Source: Anadara kagoshimensis
Lineage: Eukaryota > Mollusca > Bivalvia > Arcoida > Arcidae
Direction of reading: 5' to 3'
Length of the DNA stretch: 64,000 nucleotides
NCBI GenBank assembly: GCA_021292105.1
Contig: CM037861.1
Location: forward strand, 58,821,245-58,885,244
The stretch's first letter is position 1, and each line of letters starts with the position of its first letter. Position numbers and translations under genes: made by a program. Below the pieces are notes generated by a model. It was not told the origin of the DNA and ran no database searches. It saw only the letters and a program-made list of their open reading frames with translations. Positions 53,406 to 63,770 of this stretch are shown in pieces.

Positions 53406-53935
53406 CTAAATGGATCCATCTTGTTCCCACTGTAACAGACCTTTATATAAATAAATTTGTTGACACAGGGTTATCATAAGCCTAGACTGATCAGCCCTGG
53501 TAGTCATCACAATATTGTTGATAAGTATGATGTCTCTGTATCCAAATCTACCCTGAATATATCTTACATCCCATAATTCCATGTTCCTTTCATTCTCCAT
53601 TTTGATTGTGGTTATAGCTAGGTAATAAGGAGGCACCCTTCCTTAGCACCTGGCCTCATTTTGATTGTAGTTATCACTAGGTAATAAGGAGGCAACCTTC
53701 CTGAGCACCTGGCCTCATTTTGATTGTGGTTATCACTAGGTAATAAGAAGGCACCCTTCCTGAGCACCTGGCCTCATTTTGACTGTGGTTATCGCTAGGT
53801 AATAAGGAGGCACCCTTCCTGAGCACCTGGCCTCATTTCCTTGGTGGAAGTTCAAGTGTCAATTTCATTTTCCAGTTTTCAAAGATTTTTTTTTTTAACT
53901 TTGGGATTGTGATTTGAACACAGATTGGTATATTT
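53406..53935 (-). repeat. Dispersed repeat family E, minus strand, interrupted
   Basis: The 3' block (GTTGACACAGGGTTATCATAAG, TAGTCATCACAATATTG, GATGTCTCTGTATCC) lies at 53456-53545 and the 5' block (TTGGTGGAAGTTCA, CCAGTTTTCAAAG, GATTGTGATTTGAACACAG) at 53840-53925. A 59 bp tandem array (53598-53836) sits between. The 76-codon ORF inside is a by-product. Confidence 0.6.
53598..53836. repeat. 59 bp tandem repeat, 4 copies
   Basis: CATTTTGATTGTGGTTAT-CTAGGTAATAAGGAGGCACCCTTCCT-AGCACCTGGCCT, nearly identical, inside a family E copy. Confidence 0.92.
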
Positions 53936-54044
53936 TTTTTTATTCTGTCAAGGTCAAACAGAGCCTGCCAAAATGAAACAATCTAAAACTAAATTGAAGA
54001 AAAGGCAAGTAATGCGCCAATCAGGATAGAAAACAGCTTTTATG

Positions 54045-54125
54045 TAGTATGGGTGGCACAGTTGTCAGTGCAGTCACCTCTTGTGTAACAAGTACTCTGT
54101 TTGAGCCCCACTATGATCCTTAATT
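54045..54125 (+). mobile_element. tRNA-like SINE head relic
   Basis: GGGTGGCACAGTTGTCAGTG (A-box-like) and GTTTGAGCCCCAC (B-box-like). A similar head, TTCTTAGTTGGTAGAACAC with AGGTTTGAGCCCC, lies at 54449-54515. No acceptor-stem pairing, so not tRNA genes. Confidence 0.4.
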
Positions 54126-54944
54126 TTTTTCTCCATCCTGTATTGATGATATCAGCATTTCAAAGACTACAAACGGAAAAGATGTACTTTTAAACTGAAT
54201 GGAATATTGCGTCCGTAGGGATGCACATTAAAATGTTTCAAGAGTCCTGGAAGATTTATTTGCGTCATATATGCAGGATTTCTGCGTCCTGTAAATCCCT
54301 GCTGTCACAGTTTGGTGGTCAATGTGGCCCGTGGAAGTGGTGATAACTAGTAATTACAGGCTCAAAAAGAATTTAGGCACATGGATAATTAAGTATGGCA
54401 CAGTGTAAAACTTAAGTAAAATGGGAAAATAATATAACAATTTGGGGTTCTTAGTTGGTAGAACACTTTCCTATAGTGCTACAGATCCCAGGTTTGAGCC
54501 CCTGATCAACATTTCATTTTTTCACCTTTTACATTCCAATGACCTGTGCATAATTGAACTAGAAGCTGGAAATTGACAATGATATACGATATCCGATATG
54601 CTATCCATATTCGTGTGTTTGTCCTATCAATAACAAAGTAAATAATGTCTTCATCTAATCATCATCAGTACTGTTTACACATAATCCAATAATGTCTCCA
54701 TTTGCATAATAATGTTACAACATTTTGTACCATCAAACCGGTAAACTTTTCATGTTTATTAAGTGATTGGTAACGTTAGTAACACATTCAGTACTTTAAT
54801 TTAGCACAAACATCCTCAATTTTATGTGATCTAGTCATGTGATCAAATATAACAAAATCTGATATAATGATTGATAAAATGGGATACAACAATTACTGAG
54901 TAGTGTTTATAAAACCAGCAAAACCCACTTGAAAGGAAAGGCTG
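54126..54944. other. No gene seen apart from the SINE head at 54449-54515
   Basis: AT-rich spacer. Confidence 0.4.
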
Positions 54945-55250
54945 CTGGTCAATGGCGGGAGCAGGAGCATCCCTCATGGGCTGTGGCTGTGAGGTAACTC
55001 ATTATTAGAAAAGTTTGTCATGGTACAACAGCAGGAGCAGGAGCATCTCTCATTGGCTGTGAGGTACCTCATCACTAGAAAAATTTGTCATGGGTCAACA
55101 GCAGGAGCACCAGCATCCCTCATGGGCTGTGGCTGTGAGGTAACTCATTACTAGAAAAGTTTGTCATGGGTCAACAGCAGGAGCAGGAGCATCTCTCATT
55201 GGCTGTGAGGTACCTCATCACTAGAAGAATTCACTAGAAAAGAAAGGCTG
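54945..55250. repeat. ~80 bp tandem repeat, 4 copies in an ABAB pattern
   Basis: Units with GGAGCAGGAGCATCCCTCAT, GGGCTGTGGCTGTGAGGTAA alternate with a shorter type GGAGCATCTCTCATTGGCTG, TGAGGTACCTCATCACTAG, so the higher-order unit is about 160 bp. Confidence 0.8.
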
Positions 55251-55559
55251 TGGGTCAATGACACTAAGGTTTTCTAAACCAGAACTGACAACTTCAATAT
55301 AGGTAAAAGAATCTTGATGGGGCATCAAAGACCATGGCATAGTTAAATATAAGGTTAATTCATCAGACCTATTACCAATAATGGCACAAACTGTATATAT
55401 ACAATTATTCCACTTTTAACTTGCTCAAACCATCTCCCAGTTATTTTGAAGTATAATTAGACCATTCAACTTCAAATTATCATTGAAGGTTTGACTGTAC
55501 CTGCAAATCTTCTTCGTTCAGTAAATGGTTTTTTTTTTAAATTATTACCCCCTTCTCCC

Positions 55560-55698
55560 AAAAAATGCACCATGGTATAATATATGTGTGTGTGTGTTTG
55601 TTAAACTTTTCAGGAGAGACAATAAGCAGTTCCTTTTTCTTCATCCAGTAAATGTTTTTGAAAAAATATTATGAAACCCCAAAAATGCACCATAGTAT

Positions 55699-55757
<59 letters not shown>

Positions 55758-55785
55758 ATTTCACTTTTCAAGGGAGACAACAAGC
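55560..55785. repeat. Two copies of a ~125 bp unit with expanded (TG)n
   Basis: AAATGCACCAT-GTATAA followed by (TG)n and TTTTCA-GGAGACAA-AAGCA occurs at 55563 and 55684. The (TG)n is 7 units in the first and about 26 in the second. Confidence 0.85.
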
Positions 55786-56433
55786 AATTCATTTTTTGTC
55801 TGTATTGTGATATTTTTGTGACACTACTATAACTACTATAAATGTAATAATTATCATGATACCAAAATAACCAAAAGGCACCTGAGATCACTTTCATTAA
55901 TAAGAACACTAATATAAAAAACAACAGTTTGTGTCACTTGTAACCATAGCAACCAACCTGTCTTTATTAAAGGAAAGATGGCTCTTTTTCTTGTAATAAA
56001 CCTATTTACCTGTACCAAAAGTGTGCTAATGGCAATGTCACACAGTACAGTAATTACATTTTCCTGTGCCTGTATAGATATACACTTCTGGGTTAGAAAA
56101 TTAAACTATAGTCATCTTTACTGTCGATTTTCTTCGTTATCTGTAGTATAATTTTCCATTGATTTTTTTTGTCTCTTTAGAAATTCCATTTAAAAAAATA
56201 TAATCACACCTGAGATACCAAAACCCTAGAACAAACAAGACAATTTTGCTGAAGTAATTTCAAATTAATTTCTGCCGTTATCTGAACATGTTTTCTATAT
56301 AATTTAGCTGTTGAAGCTATAGAGTTTTTATGGTCATGCAAGTCCCGTCAGAAAGTCATTATATATTACAGTAGTTTATTAATGACTGTGTAAAATCTAC
56401 CATATATACACTGGCAAGTCTAAACCACAAACC
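55786..56433. other. No gene seen
   Basis: AT-rich spacer. Confidence 0.4.
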
Positions 56434-56850
56434 GCTACAATAGGCCAGGTGGTAGAGTGCTTGCTTCATGTGTGGAAGGTCAGGGTTAGAACCCCAGCCA
56501 AGGCCTGACCAAAACTGGAAAATAGGTAGTGACTGCCAAATTTTGCAGAATGCCATTTTTAAGAAAAATTTATGCTCTTTTAAAAAATGACTTGAACAAG
56601 ACTTGAAAATAGGTAGTGGCTGTTCTTTTTGCCAAGTACTCGAAATATTGAAATAAAAGACACAGGGTCTTTCTGAAAAAACCTTGAAAACTGATGCCTT
56701 GTGTCATGGCAGGTTTGGCATGTTAAGAACCCTCCCAGCACAGTGCCCCGAGTGCACTGTAAAAGTCAAAATTTCTGCTATTTCAACTATAGCTGGTGAT
56801 GTCTAGATATAAGTGAAATATTCTAAATCGGGATGCAAAACAATGCAATT
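56434..56850 (+). mobile_element. SINE family A with a ~50 bp internal insertion or partial duplication
   Basis: Head CAATAGGCCAGGTGGTAGAG and GGGTTAGAACCCC (mutated B-box), AAATAGGTAGTGACTG ends at about 56534; the sequence restarts at AGACTTGAAAATAGGTAGTG (56599) and continues to the 3' end near 56850. Confidence 0.75.
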
Positions 56851-56861
56851 CTAAACCCACA

Positions 56862-57028
56862 AAATCAGGGCAAAGTGTAGGGAGAGTTCTTAAGCCTGCC
56901 ATGCCTACCGTGACCATGAGCATTGGCTTTTCAGGTCTCTTTCCAAGGACCTTTTGAATTTCATTTCTAAATGTCAAGTGCTTGGCAAAAGGACAGTCAC
57001 TACCTATTTTTCAAGTCTTGGCCAGACA
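56862..57028 (-). mobile_element. SINE family A middle segment, inverted to its neighbour
   Basis: GGGAGAGTTCTTAAGCCTGC, AGGTCTCTTTCCAAGGACC, CAAGTGCTTGGCAAAAGGAC and AAGTCTTGGCCAGAC, minus strand. With 56588-56850 it forms a 3'-to-3' inverted pair. Confidence 0.75.
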
Positions 57029-57458
57029 ATTTGTTTGAAAAAGGTGGGCAGTCACAAATTCAGGATAGGGTCAAAATTCCGACGTTTTGTATGTCTGACA
57101 GAACAAGTTTTCAAAAAGGGTTAAAATCTAGGATGCATAACATGTATGACAATCTTGCTCATAAAACACGTAGAAAATAGGTTTTTGGCAATAAGCTTTT
57201 TGTTTTTCCAAAAAAAAATCAGAAAAGTCTCACAATAACTTAATGAATGGAAATAAACATCTGCTGTTCTTTAGGATCAAACCAAATTTAAATACATTTT
57301 TTTTTTAATTTTGGTGCACTTATTTGACTGATAAAGAGCATTTAGAGAAAAAAATACCATATTTAATTTCTTCTTGATTTTTAAAAAGGCTAGATCATTT
57401 AATATGTTTGTTTCTTGTAAACAGGTTAAATATTATTACAGGAACTACAGTGAAGATC
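57029..57458. other. No gene seen
   Basis: AT-rich spacer. Confidence 0.4.
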
Positions 57459-57645
57459 TACAGTAAGACCTCGTTATAATGCCCTTGATAACTTTGCCAC
57501 CTCGTTTATCGCCACACTATTTTGAAGACCAAAAATCATTTTTTATGTTTTTCTTTATCCACCTCCCCCAATTTATCACCAAACCCCTTAATAATGACAA
57601 AATTTGACTCAACAAATGGTGGCGATGAATCAAGGTTTTACTGTA
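57459..57645 (+). mobile_element. MITE with TACAGTAAGACCTCG ends (single-copy form)
   Basis: TACAGTAAGACCTCGTTATA at the left, GATGAATCAAGGTTTTACTGTA inverted at the right, TA at both ends, 187 bp. This end sequence style is typical of Tc1/mariner-pogo MITEs. Relatives at 28243 (half) and 42576 (amplified). Confidence 0.8.
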
Positions 57646-58082
57646 TATATATATTAATAAAAAACAAACACACCAATTAATATATAACAAATTTGAAAAC
57701 TCCAACCAGGATAAACATTTTAAACATCTTGCATTTATTCTCGGCTTTCATCCCCTGAGGATAATATATAGTTACAGAATGATCCATATCAAATTTGTTT
57801 TAATCTATTATCTTTTGAGATATGATCAGTATTTGTATAAAACTGCATTTTTTACAAATTATTTATTTTTATTTTACTAAATACAAAGGAAGTATACAGT
57901 TTCACAAACTTTGACCATTAAAATTTTATTTCTGTGCTATTATGTCATCAAAGAAATGCATGTATAAAATTGGAAAATTTAACTAGAATTTTCTATAGGC
58001 AACTTATCATCCTCCTCCTCTTGGTTCTGGCATGATAATCATCTTGAAGCATTACACTACAAATATAGTAGCAATCACAGTT
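57646..58082. other. No gene seen
   Basis: AT-rich spacer; a short minus stretch around 58010-58060 rich in Arg codons lacks splice sites. Confidence 0.35.
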
Positions 58083-58335
58083 GGGTAGACATGGCTGAGT
58101 GGTTATGTCATTGGCTTCCGAAGTCAAGAATTGTAGGTTCAAACCTCACTCAGGACTTGGAACATTTTTCAGATGATTTTCATCTCCTGTCCATACTAGA
58201 GCCAAAAAAAGCTCATTACCAGAATATTCTTTCTCATGAGACTCAAAACTGAGGTCCCGTGTCTCAGTGCACACTAAAGACACCTCTGTAGAGTTCTAAA
58301 ATGAGTAGGCCACCTGTGGCCGCTACAGAGGACGC
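58083..58335 (+). mobile_element. tRNA-derived SINE (family D)
   Basis: A-box TGGCTGAGTGG (58092-58102) and B-box GGTTCAAACC (58137-58146) are both near consensus, 35 bases apart. The body CTCACTCAGGACTTGGAACA, TTTCATCTCCTGTCC, GACTCAAAACTGAGGTCCCG follows. Distinct from families A-C. Confidence 0.65.
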
Positions 58336-58409
58336 TTACAACTAGAAGTGAATGAAACAGTCTGAGCAATAAGATAAGATAAGTCAGAATACACTGTACA
58401 AGATCTTGA

Positions 58410-58495
58410 TATAATGTCATCATTGGTAAGTATAATTATAATGTCATCATTGATAAGTATAATTATAATGTCATCATTGATAAGTATAATTATAC
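58410..58495. repeat. 27 bp tandem repeat, 3 copies
   Basis: AATGTCATCATTGATAAGTA plus TAATTAT. It generates the overlapping ORFs on both strands at 58323-58637. Confidence 0.9.
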
Positions 58496-59615
58496 TAAGT
58501 ATGGTGCAATTACTTACAGGTAATGAGTCAAGTAGATTGCATGGTGTGAAATTATGCTGGAATCGTGAGGTTATTGAAAAGCATGAAATGCAGCAACAAA
58601 AAATGACATGCTGAATAACATATAAGTATAGACCCATTCCAAATCAGCCAAATTTAAGATGTTTAGAAAGAACATTGCTGGCATGTCAAATGTCCTGACA
58701 GGATTTTGTTGTTTTGTCACTTAAATCATTCCAAAACCACTAACTAAAGATATGAGTACTCCAAATTCAAACTTGACCTGTATATTTATCAATATATATA
58801 AGCATTCTATACATCACTCAAATTGGTGTGCAGATAACAAAATAATAACTAGAACACAGGTCTGAAAAAGAAACCTCTGATGATCAAGCTAGAGTCTTTA
58901 TAGCTTACCGGTACATTGTATACCATATAGCTAAGTACATCTCCACTGTGCCTGTTTGTATTCAAACATTCTATATATTTTTCAACTAAATTTTATGATT
59001 AAATTTCCATTAAAGATTTTTTTATATACAATACTTGAAATGATGCATCTAAAATATATTTGTATCAAATTTCTCAAACAAATTTCTTTGTTATCAATAT
59101 AACACTATTATTTTAAATTTTGAGGAAAACAAATGAAATTCTTACCTACCACTCCGAGTGACAAAATTTCCACATCTAACTAAGTATCACCTGGTATTTA
59201 AATAAGCTAGGACATCAATATATAATCAGAGAATATAACAAAAGAATTTATCACAAAAACCTGTGTTATTTTTTAATTTACTAAAATAAAATACCAAATA
59301 AAAACAAATGATCAGATATCAATATTTATATAATTTTAGGCCAGGTATGACTGAAAAAGTACAAATCTAGTTTTCAAATACTTGAAATTCAGTTGGGTTT
59401 TTGCTATAGAAGATTAACCCAGTGTAACAATATTTATTTAAAGTCAATTACAGAATGTGACAATAAGCAAAGAAAAAGTGTATTTCTATTATTTATCTAG
59501 CTAAGATTAACCTTCAATGTTTATTTTCAATCTGTTATAAAAGGCTGGTATACAGAACTCGCTGTCACCATTATCTATTTTAATGAACATTTTGCACCTT
59601 GGAATCAAACCATTT
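58496..59615. other. No gene accepted
   Basis: On the minus strand GAGTGGTAGGTAAGA at about 59148 could be the donor of a non-coding 5' exon, without other support. The rest is AT-rich. Confidence 0.3.
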
Positions 59616-59837
59616 TAGGCAAACAACACTGACCTGTCCGCTTGACCTCACATTAGGAATATTACCAAAATATAGGATGATCAATAGTGTTAAGATTCAT
59701 AGTTGATACATAAACAATGCATGTGTCACATGAGGTACTTGAAAAAAACCACATGTGTTCCTTATACATAAATGTACTGATCAATAATTAATATTAAAAT
59801 CAAAAGGTCAAAGAGACAGGTCAATGTTGTATGCCTA
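59616..59837. mobile_element. MITE with GGCAAACAACACTGACCTG ends, best copy
   Basis: TAGGCAAACAACACTGACCTG at the left and CAGGTCAATGTTGTATGCCTA at the right are inverted, 222 bp, TA at both borders. Four related loci in the window, plus a short left-end fragment at about 62650. Confidence 0.8.
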
Positions 59838-60259
59838 CAATGTCATTATTTTTAAACAATAAATGGAAAATCATTTTTAAAATGCTTTGTTATCAACATA
59901 TTTTACTTAAATCTGTGTATCCATCCAGTAAAAATCTCATTACCAACATTGTATTGATCGTTTGCTGTGGATAGTTTATAATTTAAACACCAGATGTCAC
60001 TCTTATGCACCTAAAAATCCAACTACCCATGGCACATGATAATTTCTAAAATATTACTAGACCACAATTTTACACTGGATTTCACAAATGTACCTTGTGA
60101 TCAATACTTAACCCTTGTGCTGAGTGTTTTCAAAAACGTTTATGTCGCAAATTCTCCCAATATTTTCCTTTCTACAGGAAAACATTAACTATGGTATGAT
60201 TCCATATAGAGTGGAAAAAATCACTCCGAACAAGCTTTAGAAAGTATCAAGTTGAACAC
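59838..60259. other. No gene seen
   Basis: AT-rich spacer. Confidence 0.4.
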
Positions 60260-60440
60260 TGGCAAAATCTCATTATCCCTTAACTCATTTAGCTTAAACT
60301 TTGTAAATTTGAAATCATAACAATTTTGCTAATTTTTAAGATCTTTGAGATTTTAAGGTGTTATTTTGAAGATCACTTCAAGCTTCAAATACCTGTATTA
60401 ATACTTTACAAAATTGTTCATTTGTAGTAACAAAAACATG
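60260..60440. mobile_element. Degraded relative of the 40610 MITE
   Basis: CTTTGTAAATTTGAAATCAT, TTTTGCTAATTTTTAAGAT and TTTTAAGGTGTTATTTTGAAGA align with the interior of 40610-40862. Terminal repeats mostly lost. Confidence 0.45.
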
Positions 60441-60504
60441 GGGAACAATATAACCATATAACTCTTGATGGTCATATCAATTCCAATGCTTAATATAAAT
60501 GGAG

Positions 60505-60509
60505 AGAGC

Positions 60510-60546
<37 letters not shown>
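60505..60546. repeat. (GA)n microsatellite
   Basis: AGAGAGAG... at 60515-60546. Confidence 0.95.
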
Positions 60547-60549
<3 letters not shown>

Positions 60550-61587
60550 ATATGGATGGGAAAGACATATAAAAAAATTGACTGGAAATGAATAGTGGAA
60601 TATGATTATTTGCTTTTCCAGAAAAAAAAACCAGAATATTTTCTGTAAGTTTAAAATTTAAATCCAAATAGATATATTAAAATATCCAATTAATAATTAA
60701 TTTACTCACACTTAACGAACTCCTGTACAAGGACATACACTTTATAACTGACAAAATCTGGATGATAGTGTTGCTATAATTCTATAGATGATTAAAGTTG
60801 ATTATCTTTAAGCCAAATTCAAAATTTGAATGAATGAAGTTTTAACCATGCAATCTTAAGCACACAAGACATTTTAACTAATACCAGTCCTATATCAGTC
60901 TTCTATGTAAATATGAGTTCATTTATTTTACTATTTATTTTGTATATCATTCAATGAATTTCTAATTAACCCCGATTTTCTTATTTCAAATCAAAAGTTC
61001 TATAACCTGTAAGTTTTAATTTTCTAGTAAATCACTGAGCAGCCTGATTGAATTGAATCAGTCCAATACACAGAAATTTGAAGAATTTCAATATCTAGTT
61101 AGCTGTTACTAATTAAATACAGTTTATAACTCAATCTGCTCATTTGAAAAGTTTAAACAACCTGTAGGAAATCAGGTGAAAAGAAATATTTTACTGACTC
61201 TGACATCACATAAAATGCCACACTTAATGAACTGAAATTAAATATATATTTTTCTTTTTATGATGAAAAATAAAACTGACTGTAACAGAAGATTATATGA
61301 GAAAGCTTAAGAAAAGATGGAAAAAATTATATTGAGTACGTGAACAGAGTATATTAGAAATCAAACGTTTCCTTTGAAATTCTTACTGTATACCAAAAGG
61401 GTAGCATGAGTTTGTTCACATGAAAATCTTGTACAAAAAATTAATTTGTGACAGCTAGGCAATATAATGACAGGCAGGTTAATGAAAGGTCACATATAAA
61501 ATTATTTCAGGTTTGGCCATTTTTGTGGTTGTACACTTTCTTTTAATTGACAATTATAAACATGACCTTGTCCAAATGTTTCATTAA
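60547..61587. other. No gene seen
   Basis: Over 1 kb of AT-rich sequence without repeats I recognise or splice-flanked frames. Confidence 0.45.
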
Positions 61588-61915
61588 TCGATTGAAAGGG
61601 ATTTAACATCTCAGTTAAAAATATTTCACTTATATTGAGATGTCACCACCTATACTATGTAGAATGGTAGAACTTTTTACTTTTGCAGTGCTCTATGGAC
61701 AATGTACATGAAGGGTTTTTTTTAAGTGCCACATCTACTGTGACATGGGACATTGGTTTTCAGGTCTCTTCAGAGGGACTGTGACTTTCTTTTCTAAATG
61801 CTGAGCACTTGGCAAAGAACAGTCATTACCTATTTTCAAGTCCTGATTAGACACGGTCAGGTTTCAAACCCAAACCTACCACAAAAGAAGCAAGCACTCT
61901 ACCAACTGCGGTACC
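61588..61915 (-). mobile_element. SINE family A, near full length, minus strand
   Basis: Tail CGATTGAAAGGGATTTAACA, ATATTTCACTTATATTGAGA, AAATGCTGAGCACTTGGCA, GGTTTCAAACCC (B-box complement) and the head complement CACTCTACCAACTGCGGTACC. Confidence 0.85.
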
Positions 61916-62084
61916 ATATTGGTTTTGTATATATGTGTTAGCTTAGCACTATAAACAGAAAGAGATTGGAGTTCAAAACTTACAAATAGTGTAGCAATGA
62001 CAATACTGTAGTCATTTTGAATGAATTATCCATGCTTTCAGGTACCAATAAAACCATTAAAAACCCAGTACCGTAATTCATTTT

Positions 62085-62265
62085 TTTTTAAAATTTCAAA
62101 ATTATTCTGTAAATTGAAAACAATATCATGCTAAAAATGCAAATTGAGATTTCAAAATTATTTTAAAAATTCAAAACTAGATCATTTTAAAAATGCAATT
62201 TGAAATTTCAGAATTATTCTAAAAATTAAAAACAAATTCATGTTAAAAATGCAAAATTTCTAAAG
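62085..62265. repeat. ~63 bp tandem repeat, 3 copies
   Basis: AATTTCAAAATTATTCT-TAAATTGAAAACAA-ATCATG-TAAAAATGCAAA. Confidence 0.75.
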
Positions 62266-62730
62266 AAAAGATAAAAGTAATTGTAAAGAATTCAATTATC
62301 TGTGCGTTGAACCTGTGTTATACATAAATAAACCATGCATAGCAATTACAAAGATAAGAAAGGAAAAAAACGGACAAGCAACTAACCATGTGACTAGAGA
62401 CAGAAGACACAGAAAGCATCAATATTCTGTAACTGCCATCAAATAAAGTGAAAATATTTGATAAAATTGTTGGTCTTTGATCTTTAAACGTTTTATGTTT
62501 TTTAAAAATAAATTTACAAATTAAATGCTGAAAATGTGATAAAATTAAAATACCAGATAATGATGTTCAATGGAGCTTGCTGTAACATTAAACGTTTCCT
62601 TCTTACCTGCCTGGATATATAGCAAAATAATCTATCACACCTTTATAGGTAAACAACACTAGGGTTGTATTAATCTACAGTGTCTTATACCAATCAATGC
62701 ATTATCAATACCCAACTAGTTATAAATACC
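62266..62730. other. No gene accepted; good minus-strand donor at about 62605
   Basis: Minus strand CCAGGCAG then GTAAGA is a consensus donor, with CTATAAAGG about 40 bp upstream. It could end a non-coding first exon of the minus-strand gene, but nothing else supports it. Confidence 0.25.
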
Positions 62731-62887
62731 ACTATGATAGCTCAGTTAGTAGTATGCTTGCTCCGTCGGGTCTGACCAAAACTTCAAAATAGGAAGTGAG
62801 TGTATTTCTGCTGAATTCTCAGCATTTAGCAATTAAAATGACATGGGTCCTTCAGAAGAGCTACATCTTAAAACCTGATGCCCTGTA

Positions 62888-63351
62888 CAGGGATCCAACC
62901 AGTTTTGGGGTCCAAAAATATAGGAAAAATAGGAGTATGGTAAGAATTTTTTTAAATAGTTTAAAAATGAAATATATATCCATGGCATCCTTTCTTCCCC
63001 TACAGCCATTTCCTTTCCTTGTTTTACTAACAAAAATAAAATATTGGCAACTGCAATGTAAACTTACTGCTTTAGAAATACATAAACATTAATCTGGCTT
63101 CAGATATGTACTAAATGTGGGAAAAGTGTTCCCATTCTGAATTTCTGAAGCTACCAGTAACAAAAATATAGAAATATATAGGAAATATAGGAGGATTTTC
63201 AAATTATAAAGGAAAATATAGAAAAGAGTCAAAATTATAGGAAATATAGGAACATATAGGAAAGGGTCAAAGTATAGGAAATATAGGAAAATATAGGAAA
63301 GGGTCAAAATTATAGGAAATAAAGGAAAATATAGAAATAGTAGGACCCCTG
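62888..63351. mobile_element. Probable hAT-type non-autonomous element, 464 bp
   Basis: Ends CAGGGATCC / GGACCCCTG are inverted (one mismatch) and begin with CAGGG like the element at 21039. CCTGT occurs at both junctions, but a clean 8 bp duplication cannot be read. The right half is a (TATAGGAAA) tandem array; antisense ORFs at 63089-63491 come from it. Confidence 0.6.
63140..63340. repeat. TATAGGAAA-type tandem repeat
   Basis: Some 15 copies of a 9-15 bp unit built on ATATAGGAAA, some expanded to ATTATAGGAAATATAGGAAAGGGTCAA. Lies within the hAT-like element. Confidence 0.75.
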
Positions 63352-63506
63352 CCTGTTTCATGGAAGACATGGCAAACTAAATTACCCTCAATGCGAATTT
63401 TTCTACAAAGGAAGACATTTCTGCCACTACACCAATGACTGGTGACATCTCGATATAAGTGAAATATTATGGCCAGGATGTGAAACCCCATTTAATGAAT
63501 TAATCA

Positions 63507-63770
63507 ACTAGGTCACTGTATAAGTGTCTGTTAATAAGATCATTGCCTGTATAAAACATTCACTTTTCAATCAGAATATTTGACAGGTATTGATCAATTG
63601 TATTAACGGTTTACAGTTTACACCAGTTGTTTTTTTTTACCAAACTATCTTGATGATATATTGTTAGACAATGTTTAAGAATAGATAAGGTTTCAAGGAG
63701 GTTAATTTAACATAATTTGTACATGTGATTCTATCATATATTTGTGATAAAATATTTAATTTTTGAGTAT
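63507..63770. other. No gene seen
   Basis: AT-rich spacer. Confidence 0.4.

Larger units (their letters stand above)
62731..63506 (+). mobile_element. SINE family A split by a second hAT-like element
   Basis: Head ATGATAGCTCAGTTAGTAGT to ACCTGATGCCCTGTA ends at 62887; CCTGTTTCATGGAAGACATG to TAATGAATTAATCAA resumes at 63352. A ~28 bp stretch including the B-box is deleted near 62765. Confidence 0.75.

Noticed and set aside
53406-53636. 76-codon ORF with protein-like composition
   Set aside because: It falls in dispersed repeat family E, and the other copies do not keep the frame.
55610-55924. 104-codon ORF with an (HT)n tract
   Set aside because: The tract is the (TG)n microsatellite read on the minus strand.
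58323-58637. Opposed ORFs of 104 and 66 codons with IIIL repeats
   Set aside because: They arise from the 27 bp tandem repeat at 58410-58495.
63089-63491. Hydrophobic minus ORFs rich in FLYFPIF
   Set aside because: They read the (TATAGGAAA)n repeat antisense.
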